Under the pieces are notes generated by a model. That model had not been told where the DNA came from, searched no databases, and saw nothing but the letters and a program-made list of their open reading frames with translations. Position numbers and translations under genes: made by a program. Of a DNA stretch of 64,000 bases, positions 1-8,077 are shown piece after piece. This DNA is from Microbacterium lushaniae (GTDB lineage: Bacteria; Actinomycetota; Actinomycetes; Actinomycetales; Microbacteriaceae), in the NCBI RefSeq assembly GCF_008727775.1, contig NZ_CP044232.1, positions 434,001 through 498,000 on the forward strand. Direction: 5' to 3'. How positions within the stretch are numbered: the stretch's first letter is position 1; every line of letters begins with the position of its first letter.

Positions 1-344
1 AGTGACATCACGACGATGAAGCCGTTGTGCAGCAGCGCTGCCTGGAAGTTGGGGTCGGTGAAGATGACGATGTAGTTCTGCAGGCCGACGAAGTCGGTCG
101 CCGGGCCGAACCCGGACCAGCGGAAGAACCCGTAGTACGCGGCCATGATCACGGGCAGGATCACGAAGCCGACGAAGAAGAGGACGGCGGGCCCGACCAT
201 GATCAGCACCTCGAGGCGCCCGGCCCAGCCGAGGCCGCGGGGGCGGCGGGGATCCCGCGGCACGGACGGGGGCGGCGTGACGCCGCCCCCGTCGTGCTGC
301 GCGAGATCGGAATCGCCCGTGGAGGACATCTCGCGGATGGACAT
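1..344 (-). CDS. Carbohydrate ABC transporter permease, MalF/UgpA type (partial)
   Basis: This is the N-terminal part of an inner-membrane permease for a sugar ABC importer; the gene runs off the left edge, so about 114 residues are visible. A Pro/Arg-rich cytoplasmic N-terminus (about 45 residues) is followed by a first hydrophobic segment (VLIMVGPAVLFFVGFVIL) and the FVGLQNYIVIFTDPNF stretch typical of MalF-type subunits. The ATG lies 2 bp after the stop of the binding-protein gene, so the two are one operon. No ATPase gene is visible, as is common for actinobacterial sugar importers that share an MsiK-type ATPase. Family is confident; substrate is unknown. Confidence 0.88.
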   Translation of the reverse strand, partial: MSIREMSSTGDSDLAQHDGGGVTPPPSVPRDPRRPRGLGWAGRLEVLIMVGPAVLFFVGFVILPVIMAAYYGFFRWSGFGPATDFVGLQNYIVIFTDPNFQAALLHNGFIVVMS

Positions 345-346
345 AC

Positions 347-1642
347 TCAGCCCTGCGCACCCGCCGTGTTGACGGTCTGGATGAACTGCTCGGGCGAGCT
401 GTTGCCCGCCAGCATGTCCACGACGGCCACGTTCAGCGCGTTGCCGACGTTCTGGCCGAGCACCGTGTCGAGCCACTGGGACACGAACGGCGCCTCGTTG
501 TAGGCCTCGAGGATCCCGATCAGGTACGGCTCGGTGACCGCCTCCTGCGCGACGGAGTTCACCGGCGGCGACTGGAATGCCTCGTAGTACTTCGTCTGCT
601 GCTCGGCGCTGGCGACGAAGTTGAGGAAGTCGGCGCACTCCTCAGGAGCCTGTGCGGCGCACGAGTAGCCGTCGAGGCCGCCCATGAGCGAACCGGGCTC
701 GCCCTCGCCGCCCTCGACCTCGGGGAACGGGAACCACGCCAGGTCGGGCAGCGGCTTCTCGTCGGGGGTCAGGGACGCGATCACGCCGGGGTTCCAGGCG
801 CCCATGAGCTCCATCGCGGCCTGACGGTTGGCGATGAGCCCGGCCGAGCTGTTGGCGCCCTGCTGCGGCTCCGTGGTGAGGAATCCCTCGTTGAACGGGT
901 CGATGGATGCGAAGTCCTCGAGGTCTTCGGCGGCCTTCATCCAGCACTCGTCGCTGAAGTCCTTGGTCTCGCTGGTCTCCTCGATGACCTCGGAGCTGCA
1001 CTCGCGCAGCGCGAAGAAGTAGTACCAGTGCGCGGCCGGCCATGCCGCCTTGGCGCCCAGTGCGACGGGGGCGATGCCGGTGGTCTTCAGCTCCTCCGCC
1101 GCGGCCTTCAGCTCGTCGACCGTGGTGGGGTTCTCCGTGATGCCGGCGGCGTCGAACGCGTCCTGGCTGTAGAAGAACCCGCCGGGCAGCACCGAGAGGG
1201 GCATGGCCCAGATCTTGTCCTCGTACGTCTCGGCGTCGAACGCCACCTGGGAGATCTCCTCCTTGAGGTTGTCGTCGATCACGTCGGTCAGGTCCATCAG
1301 CTGGCCCGCGTCGACCATCGCCGCCATCTTGCCGCCGCCGCGCTGGAGGAAGATGTCGGGCGGGTCGCCGGCGTTCAGCGCGGTCTGCAGCTTGCCGTCC
1401 ATGTCCTCGTTCTGGACGGACTGCATCTTGATCGTGACGTTCGGGTTCTCGTCCTCGAACGCCGCGATGGCGTCTTTCCAGAACTGCTGGCCGGGGCCGG
1501 TCGTGGAGTTCTGCCACAGCGTCATCTCGACCGCGCCGTCGCCCGAGTCGGAGCCGCCTCCGCCTCCACCCGAACACGCGCTCAGGACGAGCGCACCTGC
1601 CGCGAGCGCCACCGCCCCCGCTGTGAATCGCTTGGTTCTCAT
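347..1642 (-). CDS. Sugar ABC transporter substrate-binding lipoprotein
   Basis: Extracytoplasmic solute-binding protein (family 1) of 431 residues that would capture a sugar or oligosaccharide for the adjacent permease. The first 20 or so residues are a lipoprotein signal: MRTK, a hydrophobic core, then the lipobox LSAC followed by a Gly-rich linker. The mature part opens with a beta strand (VEMTLWQNS) and contains the NAGDPPDIFL segment typical of this family. I chose the ATG at 1642 because it has the ribosome-binding site AGGTGA a few bases upstream and places the signal peptide at the N-terminus; a start at 1681 would add 13 residues before it. It is the first gene of the operon and sits opposite a LacI regulator. 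Confidence 0.92.
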   Translation of the reverse strand: MRTKRFTAGAVALAAGALVLSACSGGGGGGSDSGDGAVEMTLWQNSTTGPGQQFWKDAIAAFEDENPNVTIKMQSVQNEDMDGKLQTALNAGDPPDIFLQRGGGKMAAMVDAGQLMDLTDVIDDNLKEEISQVAFDAETYEDKIWAMPLSVLPGGFFYSQDAFDAAGITENPTTVDELKAAAEELKTTGIAPVALGAKAAWPAAHWYYFFALRECSSEVIEETSETKDFSDECWMKAAEDLEDFASIDPFNEGFLTTEPQQGANSSAGLIANRQAAMELMGAWNPGVIASLTPDEKPLPDLAWFPFPEVEGGEGEPGSLMGGLDGYSCAAQAPEECADFLNFVASAEQQTKYYEAFQSPPVNSVAQEAVTEPYLIGILEAYNEAPFVSQWLDTVLGQNVGNALNVAVVDMLAGNSSPEQFIQTVNTAGAQG

Positions 1643-1725
1643 GTGATCACCTGTCTCTTCATTGAGTGCACTCTCGCCCATCGAGGTGCCGCATCCCGTG
1701 CGTGTGCGTCGCCGGGTGCTCAGCC

Positions 1726-1754
1726 AGTGTGCGCAGGGCGCGGCATGTCGTCAA
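1726..1754 (-). promoter_or_regulatory. Probable promoter of the sugar ABC operon
   Basis: On the minus strand TTGACG (1754-1749) and CACACT (1731-1726) are separated by 17 bp, giving a sigma70-type promoter with a leader of about 75 bases before the binding-protein gene. The -35 box touches the edge of the palindromic operator, so a bound LacI protein would block it. Confidence 0.55.
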
Positions 1755-1772
1755 ACGTTTTCGAAAACATTT
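1753..1772. promoter_or_regulatory. LacI-family operator
   Basis: AAACGTTTTCGAAAACATTT is a 20-bp inverted repeat with one mismatched pair and a perfect 12-bp core (1757-1768) centred on CG, the usual form of LacI/CebR-type operators. It lies between the divergent binding-protein and regulator genes. It overlaps the -35 of the transporter promoter and lies just upstream of the regulator's -10 box, so it could control both. Confidence 0.75.
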
Positions 1773-1782
1773 TCCATGCCGC

Positions 1783-1788
1783 TAGGAT
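1783..1788 (+). promoter_or_regulatory. -10 box of the lacI-family gene
   Basis: TAGGAT ends 7 bases before the ATG at 1796, so the transcript would begin at or next to the start codon. Confidence 0.55.
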
Positions 1789-1795
1789 CAGCGCC

Positions 1796-2794
1796 ATGTC
1801 GCGGCGTCCCACCATCAACGACGTCGCGCGCGCGGCGGGTGTCTCGGTCGCCACCGTGTCCAAAGCCGTCAACGGCCGGTACGGGGTCTCGCCCGAAACG
1901 GTCGAGCGCGTGCTGGCGGCGGTGGCCGAGCTGGGGTACGCCTCGAGCCTCGTGGCCAGCAGCATGCGGGCCCGCAGCACCGGTGTCATCGGCGTGCTCG
2001 TGGCCGATTTCGAGCCGTTCAGTGCCGAGATCCTCAAGGGTGTCGGCCGCGCCCTGCGCGACACCCACTACGACCTGCTCGCCTACAGCGGCTCCCGCCA
2101 GCAGAACGGCGAGGGATGGGAGCGGCGTTCACTCAGCCGGCTCAGCGGCACCCTGATCGACGGCGCCATCATGGTCACCCCCACGATCCTGGGTGTCTCC
2201 GTCGACGTGCCGATCGTCGCGGTGGATCCGCACACGGGGCGCGCCGACGTGCCCACCGTCGAATCCGACAGCTTCACCGGCGCGTGGGAGGCGACCCGCT
2301 ACCTCGTCGAGCTGGGGCACCGCCGCATCGGGTTCATCGCCGGGCGGCCCGATCTGCGCTCCTCGATCGCGCGGGACGCAGGCTACCGTCGCGCCCTCTC
2401 CGAGGCGGGCATCGCGTACGACCCGGCGCTCGTGCGGGTGGGTATGTACCACCCCGAGACCGTCCGCGAGCAGGCCCGGCTCCTGCTGGATTCGCCGAGC
2501 AGGCCCACCGCCGTGTTCGCCGCCAACGACCTGTCGGCCCTCGGCGTGATCGAAGTCGCCACGCGGCTGGGTCTGAGCATCCCCGGCGACCTGTCGGTCG
2601 TCGGTTTCGACGACATCCCCGAGTCCTCGCAGGCGGCACTGCCCCTGACGACCGTGCATCAGCCGATGCAGCTGCTGGGCGCGACGGCGGCCACGCTCCT
2701 GGTGACCCTCATGCGCGGAGAGGTGCCGGATGCGACGCAGGTGGGCTTGGCGACCCGCCTCGTCGTCCGCTCGACCACCGCCCCTCCGGCCTGA
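1796..2794 (+). CDS. LacI-family transcriptional regulator
   Basis: Sugar-responsive repressor of 332 residues. Residues 4-50 form the LacI headpiece (PTINDVARAAGVSVATVSKA, then NGRYGVSPETVERV), with the hinge helix near LVASSMRARST; the rest is a periplasmic-binding-protein-like effector domain with conserved blocks GFDDIPES and LTTVHQP. The start at 1796 gives the usual family length; upstream in-frame codons would add an unrelated tail antisense to the transporter gene. The gene is divergent from the sugar ABC operon with a palindromic operator between them, so it most likely represses that operon and itself. The inducer sugar is not identifiable. Confidence 0.93.
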   Translation: MSRRPTINDVARAAGVSVATVSKAVNGRYGVSPETVERVLAAVAELGYASSLVASSMRARSTGVIGVLVADFEPFSAEILKGVGRALRDTHYDLLAYSGSRQQNGEGWERRSLSRLSGTLIDGAIMVTPTILGVSVDVPIVAVDPHTGRADVPTVESDSFTGAWEATRYLVELGHRRIGFIAGRPDLRSSIARDAGYRRALSEAGIAYDPALVRVGMYHPETVREQARLLLDSPSRPTAVFAANDLSALGVIEVATRLGLSIPGDLSVVGFDDIPESSQAALPLTTVHQPMQLLGATAATLLVTLMRGEVPDATQVGLATRLVVRSTTAPPA

Positions 2795-2797
2795 CCG

Positions 2798-3370
2798 TCA
2801 CCGTCCCAGCACGGCGTCCAGAAGTCGCACCAGGTCCGGCTCTCGCAGCGGTTCCCGGCTGAGGGCGCGCAGGATGACCGCGCCGGACAGGGCTTCGGCC
2901 AGTTCGTCCACCGGCGTGTCGGTCGTGAGATTGGGGGCCGTGCCGATCGCCGAACGCAGGCGCCCCGCGACCGATCCCGACCCGGTGAGACTGTCGCGCA
3001 GTCGCCGCCCCGTGTCGGCGTTCTCGGCGGCGGCGGCCACGAGGGAGCGCAGGAGGGTCTCGCCCTGGTCTTCGCCCAGCAGCGCGAACACCGTCGTGAG
3101 CCATTGCGAGAGGTCGTGGCGGATGTCGCCGGTGTCGGGAACGAGGAGGCGCCCTGGCAGGATCTTGCCCTCCAGCAGGCACTCCGCGATCACGGCCCCC
3201 TTCGAGGGCCACCAGCGGTAGATCGTCTGCTTGCCCACCTGCGCCCGTGCAGCGATGCCCTCGATCGTGAGCGCGTCGTACCCGCGCTCGGCGAGGAGGT
3301 CGGCGGTGGCCTGCAGGATGGCCTGCCGTGCGGCCTCGCTCCTAACCGGTCCGCTCCGAGGCAGGGGCAT
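2798..3370 (-). CDS. TetR-family transcriptional regulator
   Basis: Regulator of 190 residues with an N-terminal TetR helix-turn-helix (about residues 12-58: ILQATADLLAERGYDALTIEGIAARA, then GKQTIYRWWPSKGAV) and a C-terminal ligand-binding domain rich in helices. It is divergent from the MMPL exporter gene, the classic arrangement of a repressor that releases a drug or lipid exporter. The ATG at 3370 is preferred because GGAG lies 5 bases upstream; a GTG at 3376 would add two residues. It ends 3 bp from the convergent LacI gene. The ligand is unknown. Confidence 0.88.
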   Translation of the reverse strand: MPLPRSGPVRSEAARQAILQATADLLAERGYDALTIEGIAARAQVGKQTIYRWWPSKGAVIAECLLEGKILPGRLLVPDTGDIRHDLSQWLTTVFALLGEDQGETLLRSLVAAAAENADTGRRLRDSLTGSGSVAGRLRSAIGTAPNLTTDTPVDELAEALSGAVILRALSREPLREPDLVRLLDAVLGR

Positions 3371-3476
3371 GGGCACTCCGATCAGAAGACGAGACGGTCC
3401 GTGTTATCTTAGCTTCTGCACGTCGGCGTCGAGGGTGCCCTCGACGGGCCTGCCCTCACGAACTCAGGGGATCCGC

Positions 3477-6038
3477 ATGGCCGAACTTCTCCACCGTCTC
3501 GGGACCTTCGCCGCGCGTCGCGCGTGGGCGGTCGTGATCGCCTGGATCGCGCTGCTCGCCCTGGCCGGCGGCGGCTTCGCGCTGGGTTTCAAGGGGCTCA
3601 GCTCGAGCTTCGACATCCCCGGCACAGCCTCCGGCGAGGTGATCGCCGAGCTGGAGGACACCCTCCCCGACTTCAGCGGCGCCTCCGGCACGGTCGTGTT
3701 CACCACCGACGACGGCGCCGCCCTCACCGATGCCCAGCGCGAGGAGATCTCAGCGCTCGTGGCGACGGCGGGCGATCTGCCCGACGTCTCGGACGTGATC
3801 GATCCGTTCGACGCGGAGCAGGAGCTCGCCGACCAGCGCGCCGAGGTGGAGTCCGGGCGGGCGCAGCTGGACGATGCCCGTGCGCAGACCGACGCCGGCC
3901 GGGCGCAGCTGGAGGCCGGGCGGGCGCAGCTCGAGGACGCTCAGGCCCAGCTCGACGCCGGACGGGCTCAGCTGGAGGCCGGGCGTGCCCAGGCGCAGGG
4001 GCAGGGCCTGCCGACCGGACAGCTGGACGCCCAGCTCGCGCAGCTGGACGCCCAGCAGGCGCAGCTGGATGCCGGTCTCGCCGAGCTGGATGCCCAGCAG
4101 GCGCAGCTCGAAGACGGCGAGGCGACGCTCGCCGAGCAGGAGGCGCAGCTCGAACGCGGCGCCGAGCTGCTGTCCTACGCCGACGGCATCCGGGTCGTAT
4201 CGGAGGACGGCGCGACCGCGCTGGTCAGCGTGTCCTTCACCGAGCCGCGCCTGGAGCTGCCGGAGAGCTCGAAGCAGGCCGTCATGGACCACTTCACGGC
4301 CGAGCCGATCGACGGGGTGGAGGTGTCGTTCTCGACCGACATCTCCCAGGGCGTCCCGCAGATCCTCGGTGTCGGTGAGGCCGTCGGCGTCGCCATCGCC
4401 GGGATCGTCCTGGTCGTCGTGCTCGGCTCGCTCCTGGCGGCGGCGTTCCCCATCGTCACCGCACTGACCGGTGTGGCGATCGGAGCACTCGCGACGCTGT
4501 CGTTCTCGGGCGTCGTGCAGATGGCGTCGGTGACCCCCATCCTCGGCGTCATGCTGGGCCTGGCCGTCGGCATCGACTACTCGCTGTTCATCCTGTACCG
4601 CCACCGCCGGCAACTCCTGCAGGGGGCCGAGGTGGTGGAGTCCATCGGCCTGGCCAACGGCACCGCCGGTAACGCGGTCGTCTTCGCGGGCACGACGGTG
4701 ATCGTCGCCCTCCTCGCCCTCAACGTCACCGGCATCCCGTTCCTCGGGCTCATGGGCACGGCCGGGGCGGCCAGCGTGCTCATCGCCGTGCTCATCGCCG
4801 TGACGCTCACTCCGGCGCTCCTCGGGCTCGCCGGCAGGCGGGTGCTCGGGCGCCGGGCGCGCGCCCGGCTCGCCCGCGCGGCGTCGGCGGAGGCCGGGAG
4901 TAGCCGGCAGCGGCCGCGCGGGCGCGCCGTGCAGCCGATGTCGACCGTTCGCGCCGTGACCACGACACTCCTGGCCGTGGTGCTCCTGCTCGTCGTCGCG
5001 ATCCCGGCCATGTCGATGCGCCTCGGGCTCCCCGACGGCGGTTCGGAGGCGGAGGACTCCCCGGCCTACCGGGCGTACACGGCGACCGAGGAGGCATTCG
5101 GCGAAGGCCTCAACGGGCCGCTGCTGGTGACCGCATCCCTTCCCGAGGGCCTCGACGACCCCGCGGTGCAGGACGCGCAGCTCGCCGTCGCACGCGAACT
5201 CGCCGCGCAGGAGGACGTCGTGGCCGTCGCGCCGGTCGCAATCGCGGAGGACTCCTCGCTCGCCGCGTTCCAGGTCGTGCCCGCCGAGGGCCCCAACAGT
5301 GCCTCGACCGAGCGCCTGGTCCGCGATCTGCGCTCGCTCCCTCCCGTCGACGGAGACATCGACCTGGGCGTGGCGGGGCAGGCCGCCATCAACATCGACA
5401 TCTCCGAGGGCCTCGCCGACGTGCTGCCGCTGTACCTCGCCGTGGTCGTGGGGCTGTCGTTCCTCATCATGGTGATGGTGTTCCGCTCGATCCTCGTGCC
5501 GCTGCTGGCGACGGGAGGCTTCGTGCTGTCGCTGTTCGCGACCTTCGGCGCCGTGACCGCGGTGTTCCAGTGGGGGTGGCTCGGCGATCTGTTCGGCATC
5601 CACAACCCGGGCCCGATCCTCAGCTTCCTCCCGGTCATCCTCGTGGGGATCCTCTTCGGCCTGGCGATGGACTACCAGCTGTTCCTGGCGACGGGGATGC
5701 GGGAGGCCTACGTGCACGGCGCTTCGGCGCGCCTCGCGGTCGCCCAGGGATTCCGCGCGGGCCGCACCGTCGTCATCGCTGCGGCGCTCATCATGATCTC
5801 CGTCTTCGGCGGCTTCGTCACGAGTGAGTCGGTGATCATCAAGTCGATGGGCTTCGGGCTGGCGCTCGGGGTGCTCCTGGACGCGATCGTCGTGCGGATG
5901 CTGCTGGTGCCGGCCGTCATGCACCTCCTCGGCCGGTCGGCGTGGTGGCTCCCGCGGTGGCTGGACCGCATCATCCCGAACGTCGACGTGGAAGGCGCGG
6001 CCCTCGAGCGGCGCCACCCGCCGCACGCCGCAGTCTGA
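3477..6038 (+). CDS. MMPL-family transporter with periplasmic coiled-coil insert
   Basis: RND-superfamily membrane exporter of 853 residues. It has one TM helix at about residues 17-37, a first extracytoplasmic domain, five TM helices with the family motif VGIDYSLFILYRHR, then a second half repeating the plan with AMDYQLFLATGMRE. MMPL proteins export lipids or drugs using the proton gradient. Residues about 114-230 of the first external domain are a Gln/Ala/Leu-rich heptad array (units such as GRAQLEA) that should form a long coiled coil. The ATG at 3477 follows AGGGG and starts right before the first TM helix. The divergent TetR gene is the likely regulator. Confidence 0.93.
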   Translation: MAELLHRLGTFAARRAWAVVIAWIALLALAGGGFALGFKGLSSSFDIPGTASGEVIAELEDTLPDFSGASGTVVFTTDDGAALTDAQREEISALVATAGDLPDVSDVIDPFDAEQELADQRAEVESGRAQLDDARAQTDAGRAQLEAGRAQLEDAQAQLDAGRAQLEAGRAQAQGQGLPTGQLDAQLAQLDAQQAQLDAGLAELDAQQAQLEDGEATLAEQEAQLERGAELLSYADGIRVVSEDGATALVSVSFTEPRLELPESSKQAVMDHFTAEPIDGVEVSFSTDISQGVPQILGVGEAVGVAIAGIVLVVVLGSLLAAAFPIVTALTGVAIGALATLSFSGVVQMASVTPILGVMLGLAVGIDYSLFILYRHRRQLLQGAEVVESIGLANGTAGNAVVFAGTTVIVALLALNVTGIPFLGLMGTAGAASVLIAVLIAVTLTPALLGLAGRRVLGRRARARLARAASAEAGSSRQRPRGRAVQPMSTVRAVTTTLLAVVLLLVVAIPAMSMRLGLPDGGSEAEDSPAYRAYTATEEAFGEGLNGPLLVTASLPEGLDDPAVQDAQLAVARELAAQEDVVAVAPVAIAEDSSLAAFQVVPAEGPNSASTERLVRDLRSLPPVDGDIDLGVAGQAAINIDISEGLADVLPLYLAVVVGLSFLIMVMVFRSILVPLLATGGFVLSLFATFGAVTAVFQWGWLGDLFGIHNPGPILSFLPVILVGILFGLAMDYQLFLATGMREAYVHGASARLAVAQGFRAGRTVVIAAALIMISVFGGFVTSESVIIKSMGFGLALGVLLDAIVVRMLLVPAVMHLLGRSAWWLPRWLDRIIPNVDVEGAALERRHPPHAAV
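3820..4165 (+). repeat. In-frame heptad-coding repeat inside the MMPL gene
   Basis: About 345 bp of imperfect 21-bp units encode variants of G-R-A-Q-L-E/D-A (for example QLEAGRAQLEDA and QLDAQQAQLDAG). The array is coding, in frame throughout and interrupted by one linker (QAQGQGLPTGQ). It resembles the X-X-X-Leu-X-X-Gly heptad class found in some actinobacterial and Firmicute membrane proteins. Confidence 0.8.
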
Positions 6039-6074
6039 CGCGCCGCTTCACAGCGCCCTCGTAGCCGGCAGCCG

Positions 6075-6080
6075 TAGCGT
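6075..6080 (+). promoter_or_regulatory. -10 box of the alarmone synthetase gene
   Basis: TAGCGT ends 7 bases before the ATG at 6088; this spacing supports that ATG over the GTG at 6079, which overlaps the box itself. Confidence 0.5.
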
Positions 6081-6087
6081 GCCGGGC

Positions 6088-6759
6088 ATGCCCGGATCGC
6101 TCGACGAGCAGCAGATCACCGTGTCCGGCACCGCTCTTCGAGCGATGCGCGACGAGTTCCAGCGGTTCCTCATGGAGTATCGCTTCGGCCTGGCGGAGGT
6201 GGAGACGAAGATCTCGATCCTCCGTGAGGAGTTCCAGGAGATGCACGCGTACAATCCCATCGAGCATGTGTCGAGCCGCGTGAAATCGCCCGACAGCCTC
6301 GTCGAGAAGGTGCAGCGCAAGGGCATCGAGCCCGACTTCCCCTCGGTGCGCGCGGCGGTGACCGACATCGCCGGCATCCGCATCACGTGCAGTTTCGTCG
6401 GGGACGCCTACCGGCTGTTCGACCTGCTCACCCAGCAGGACGACATCACGGTGCTGAGCGTGAAGGACTACATCGCCTCGCCCAAGCCGAACGGGTACAA
6501 GAGCCTGCACGCGATCGTGGAGGTGCCGGTGTTCCTGTCCACCGGACGCGTCGCGGTACCGGTGGAGGTGCAGTTCCGCACCATCGCGATGGACTTCTGG
6601 GCGAGCCTGGAGCACAAGATCTACTACAAGTACGACCGCCAGGTGCCCGACGAGCTGCTCGCGCACCTCAAGGAGGCCGCCGACACCGCCGCGGAACTCG
6701 ACACCCGCATGGAGGGCCTGCACCGCCAGATCCGCGGGGCTGCCCCCTCCGCCGTCTGA
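6088..6759 (+). CDS. Small alarmone synthetase (RelA/SpoT synthetase domain protein)
   Basis: GTP pyrophosphokinase-type protein of 223 residues that would transfer pyrophosphate from ATP to GTP or GDP to make (p)ppGpp. Only the synthetase domain is present: helices at residues 10-65, then DIAGIRITCSF, PNGYKSLHAIV and EVQFRTIAMDFWASLEHKIYYK, all core RelA/SpoT motifs. There is no HD hydrolase domain and no TGS/ACT regulatory domain, and the length matches small alarmone synthetases of the RelQ/RelP type. It stands alone between the MMPL gene and a palindromic repeat. Confidence 0.9.
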   Translation: MPGSLDEQQITVSGTALRAMRDEFQRFLMEYRFGLAEVETKISILREEFQEMHAYNPIEHVSSRVKSPDSLVEKVQRKGIEPDFPSVRAAVTDIAGIRITCSFVGDAYRLFDLLTQQDDITVLSVKDYIASPKPNGYKSLHAIVEVPVFLSTGRVAVPVEVQFRTIAMDFWASLEHKIYYKYDRQVPDELLAHLKEAADTAAELDTRMEGLHRQIRGAAPSAV

Positions 6760-6793
6760 CGCCCCTCCCTCCCGCCCGCCCTCGCCCCGCCTC

Positions 6794-6879
6794 GTGCACA
6801 ACTGCGGATGTGCGCCGCGACACGCCCCCGGCGGGGCTCCGCATCCGGCGTGTCGGCCAGGATCTCCGCAGTTGTGCGC
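6794..6879. repeat. Intergenic nested palindrome, copy 1
   Basis: Two nested inverted repeats: an outer 13-bp perfect stem (GCACAACTGCGGA at 6796-6808 with its complement at 6865-6877) and an inner 9-bp stem (CGACACGCC at 6818-6826 with 6847-6855). The unit is repeated almost exactly 140 bp downstream. The 306-bp gap between the alarmone synthetase gene and the next gene holds these two copies and nothing else that I can recognise. Confidence 0.8.
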
Positions 6880-6933
6880 GGCGATCGGCGGAGGCCGCAC
6901 CCGCCCGCACTGCTGCCTGGTCCCGCCGGCCTC

Positions 6934-7019
6934 GTGCACAACTGCGGGTGTGCGCCGCGACACGCCGGCGGCGAGAGCCCGCATCCGGCGTGTCGGCCAG
7001 GATCTCCGCCGTTGTGCAC
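6934..7019. repeat. Intergenic nested palindrome, copy 2
   Basis: Second copy of the unit at 6794-6879, offset by exactly 140 bp, with a few substitutions. Here the outer stem is GTGCACAACTGCGG against CCGCCGTTGTGCAC, with a single mismatch, and the inner CGACACGCC / GGCGTGTCG stem is unchanged, so substitutions leave the pairing largely intact. Confidence 0.8.
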
Positions 7020-7065
7020 GCGGGGATCGGCGCTAAGTGCGGGCGCTGCGCGCGAGAATGGGCGC

Positions 7066-7917
7066 ATGGCGGATGCGGCGGGCGAAGACCTCGACGCGGC
7101 GGCTGACGCGCTGTACGGCCTGCCCCCGGCGGAATTCACCGCCGCCCGGAACGACCGCGCGGCGTCGGCGACCGGCGCGCTGGCGACGCAGATCAAGGCG
7201 CTGCGCAAGCCGTCGGTGGCTGCCTGGGCGGTGAACCTCCTCGTCCGCGACGGGCAGCTGACGGACGCGGTCGAGCTCTCGCAGGCGCTGCACGAGGCGC
7301 AGGACGACCTGGATGCTCCCGAGCTGGCGAAGCTCGGACGTCAGCGTCGCGCCCTCGTCGCGGGGCTCGCGCGGCGCGCCGCCGCCCTGGCCGAGGAGGC
7401 GGGCACCCCCCTCAGCCGTGCCGTGCTCGAGGAGGTCGAAGTCACCATCAACGCCGCGATCGTGGACGCCGCGGCCGCGGCCGCGATCCTCACCGGGCGT
7501 CTCGTCCGAACGGTGCAGGCCGACGGCATGGAACCGGCGGAGATCGCCGACGCGGTGGCGGGATCGGTTCCCGGGGCGCCGGACCGCCCCGCGCCCGCGC
7601 GCGACGACCTCGCCGCGCGGCGCGCGCGCAAGGCGGCCGAAGCAGCCGCGCGGGACGCCGACCGCGCCGCATCCGAAGCCGACCGCAACGCGGCGCGCCT
7701 CGAGGAGAAGCTCGCCAAGGCCCGTGAGCGCGCCGATCTGCTGCACGAGCGCGTGGACGACCTGCGCGCAGAGCTCGCGCGCATCGAACGTGACGCGGAT
7801 GCGGCGGACGAGAAGGTCGCGAATCTGGAGGACGAGCACACGGATGCCCGCGACCGGGCGAAAGCCGCCGCACGTGCCGCCGACCGCGCTCGCGGTGCGC
7901 TCGAACCGGCCGAGTGA
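7066..7917 (+). CDS. Hypothetical Ala-rich coiled-coil protein
   Basis: Cytoplasmic protein of 283 residues with no recognised catalytic motif. The first 150 or so residues contain a conserved-looking block (LYGLPPAEFTAARND, then LRKPSVAAWAVNLLVR), followed by a Pro/Ala linker and, from about residue 195 to the end, a charged Ala/Arg/Glu/Asp coiled coil. Proteins with this N-terminal block are common unknowns in Actinobacteria. The ATG at 7066 follows GAGAAT by 6 bases, matching the leaderless pattern of the window. Function unknown. Confidence 0.8.
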   Translation: MADAAGEDLDAAADALYGLPPAEFTAARNDRAASATGALATQIKALRKPSVAAWAVNLLVRDGQLTDAVELSQALHEAQDDLDAPELAKLGRQRRALVAGLARRAAALAEEAGTPLSRAVLEEVEVTINAAIVDAAAAAAILTGRLVRTVQADGMEPAEIADAVAGSVPGAPDRPAPARDDLAARRARKAAEAAARDADRAASEADRNAARLEEKLAKARERADLLHERVDDLRAELARIERDADAADEKVANLEDEHTDARDRAKAAARAADRARGALEPAE

Positions 7918-8065
7918 CCGCGTCTCAGGACCGGGTGGCCTGACGAATCGATCTCCGCGGCACACGTCCTGGCCGCGATGCGGTCGGCAGGCGGCGGCGC
8001 GCAGCGGGCGGCATCCCGCGCCGCGGTGGAAGGAGTCTGTGTCCGGGCCATCGGGCTGGGCCCCT

Positions 8066-8071
8066 TAGCAT
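8066..8071 (+). promoter_or_regulatory. -10 box of the TerC-family gene
   Basis: TAGCAT ends 6 bases before the GTG at 8078. Confidence 0.5.
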
Positions 8072-8077
8072 CGGAGC

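Noticed and set aside
3820-4165. Tandem repeats considered as a CRISPR or minisatellite
   Set aside because: The units stay in frame within a coherent membrane protein and encode heptads; there are no unique spacers between identical repeats.
3750-6026. A 758-codon open frame antisense to the MMPL gene, and similar long antisense frames (for example opposite glgX at 10051-12510 and across 12195-15041)
   Set aside because: They mirror GC-rich third positions of the real genes, are full of His/Arg/Gly/Glu, have no family motif and overlap well-supported genes.
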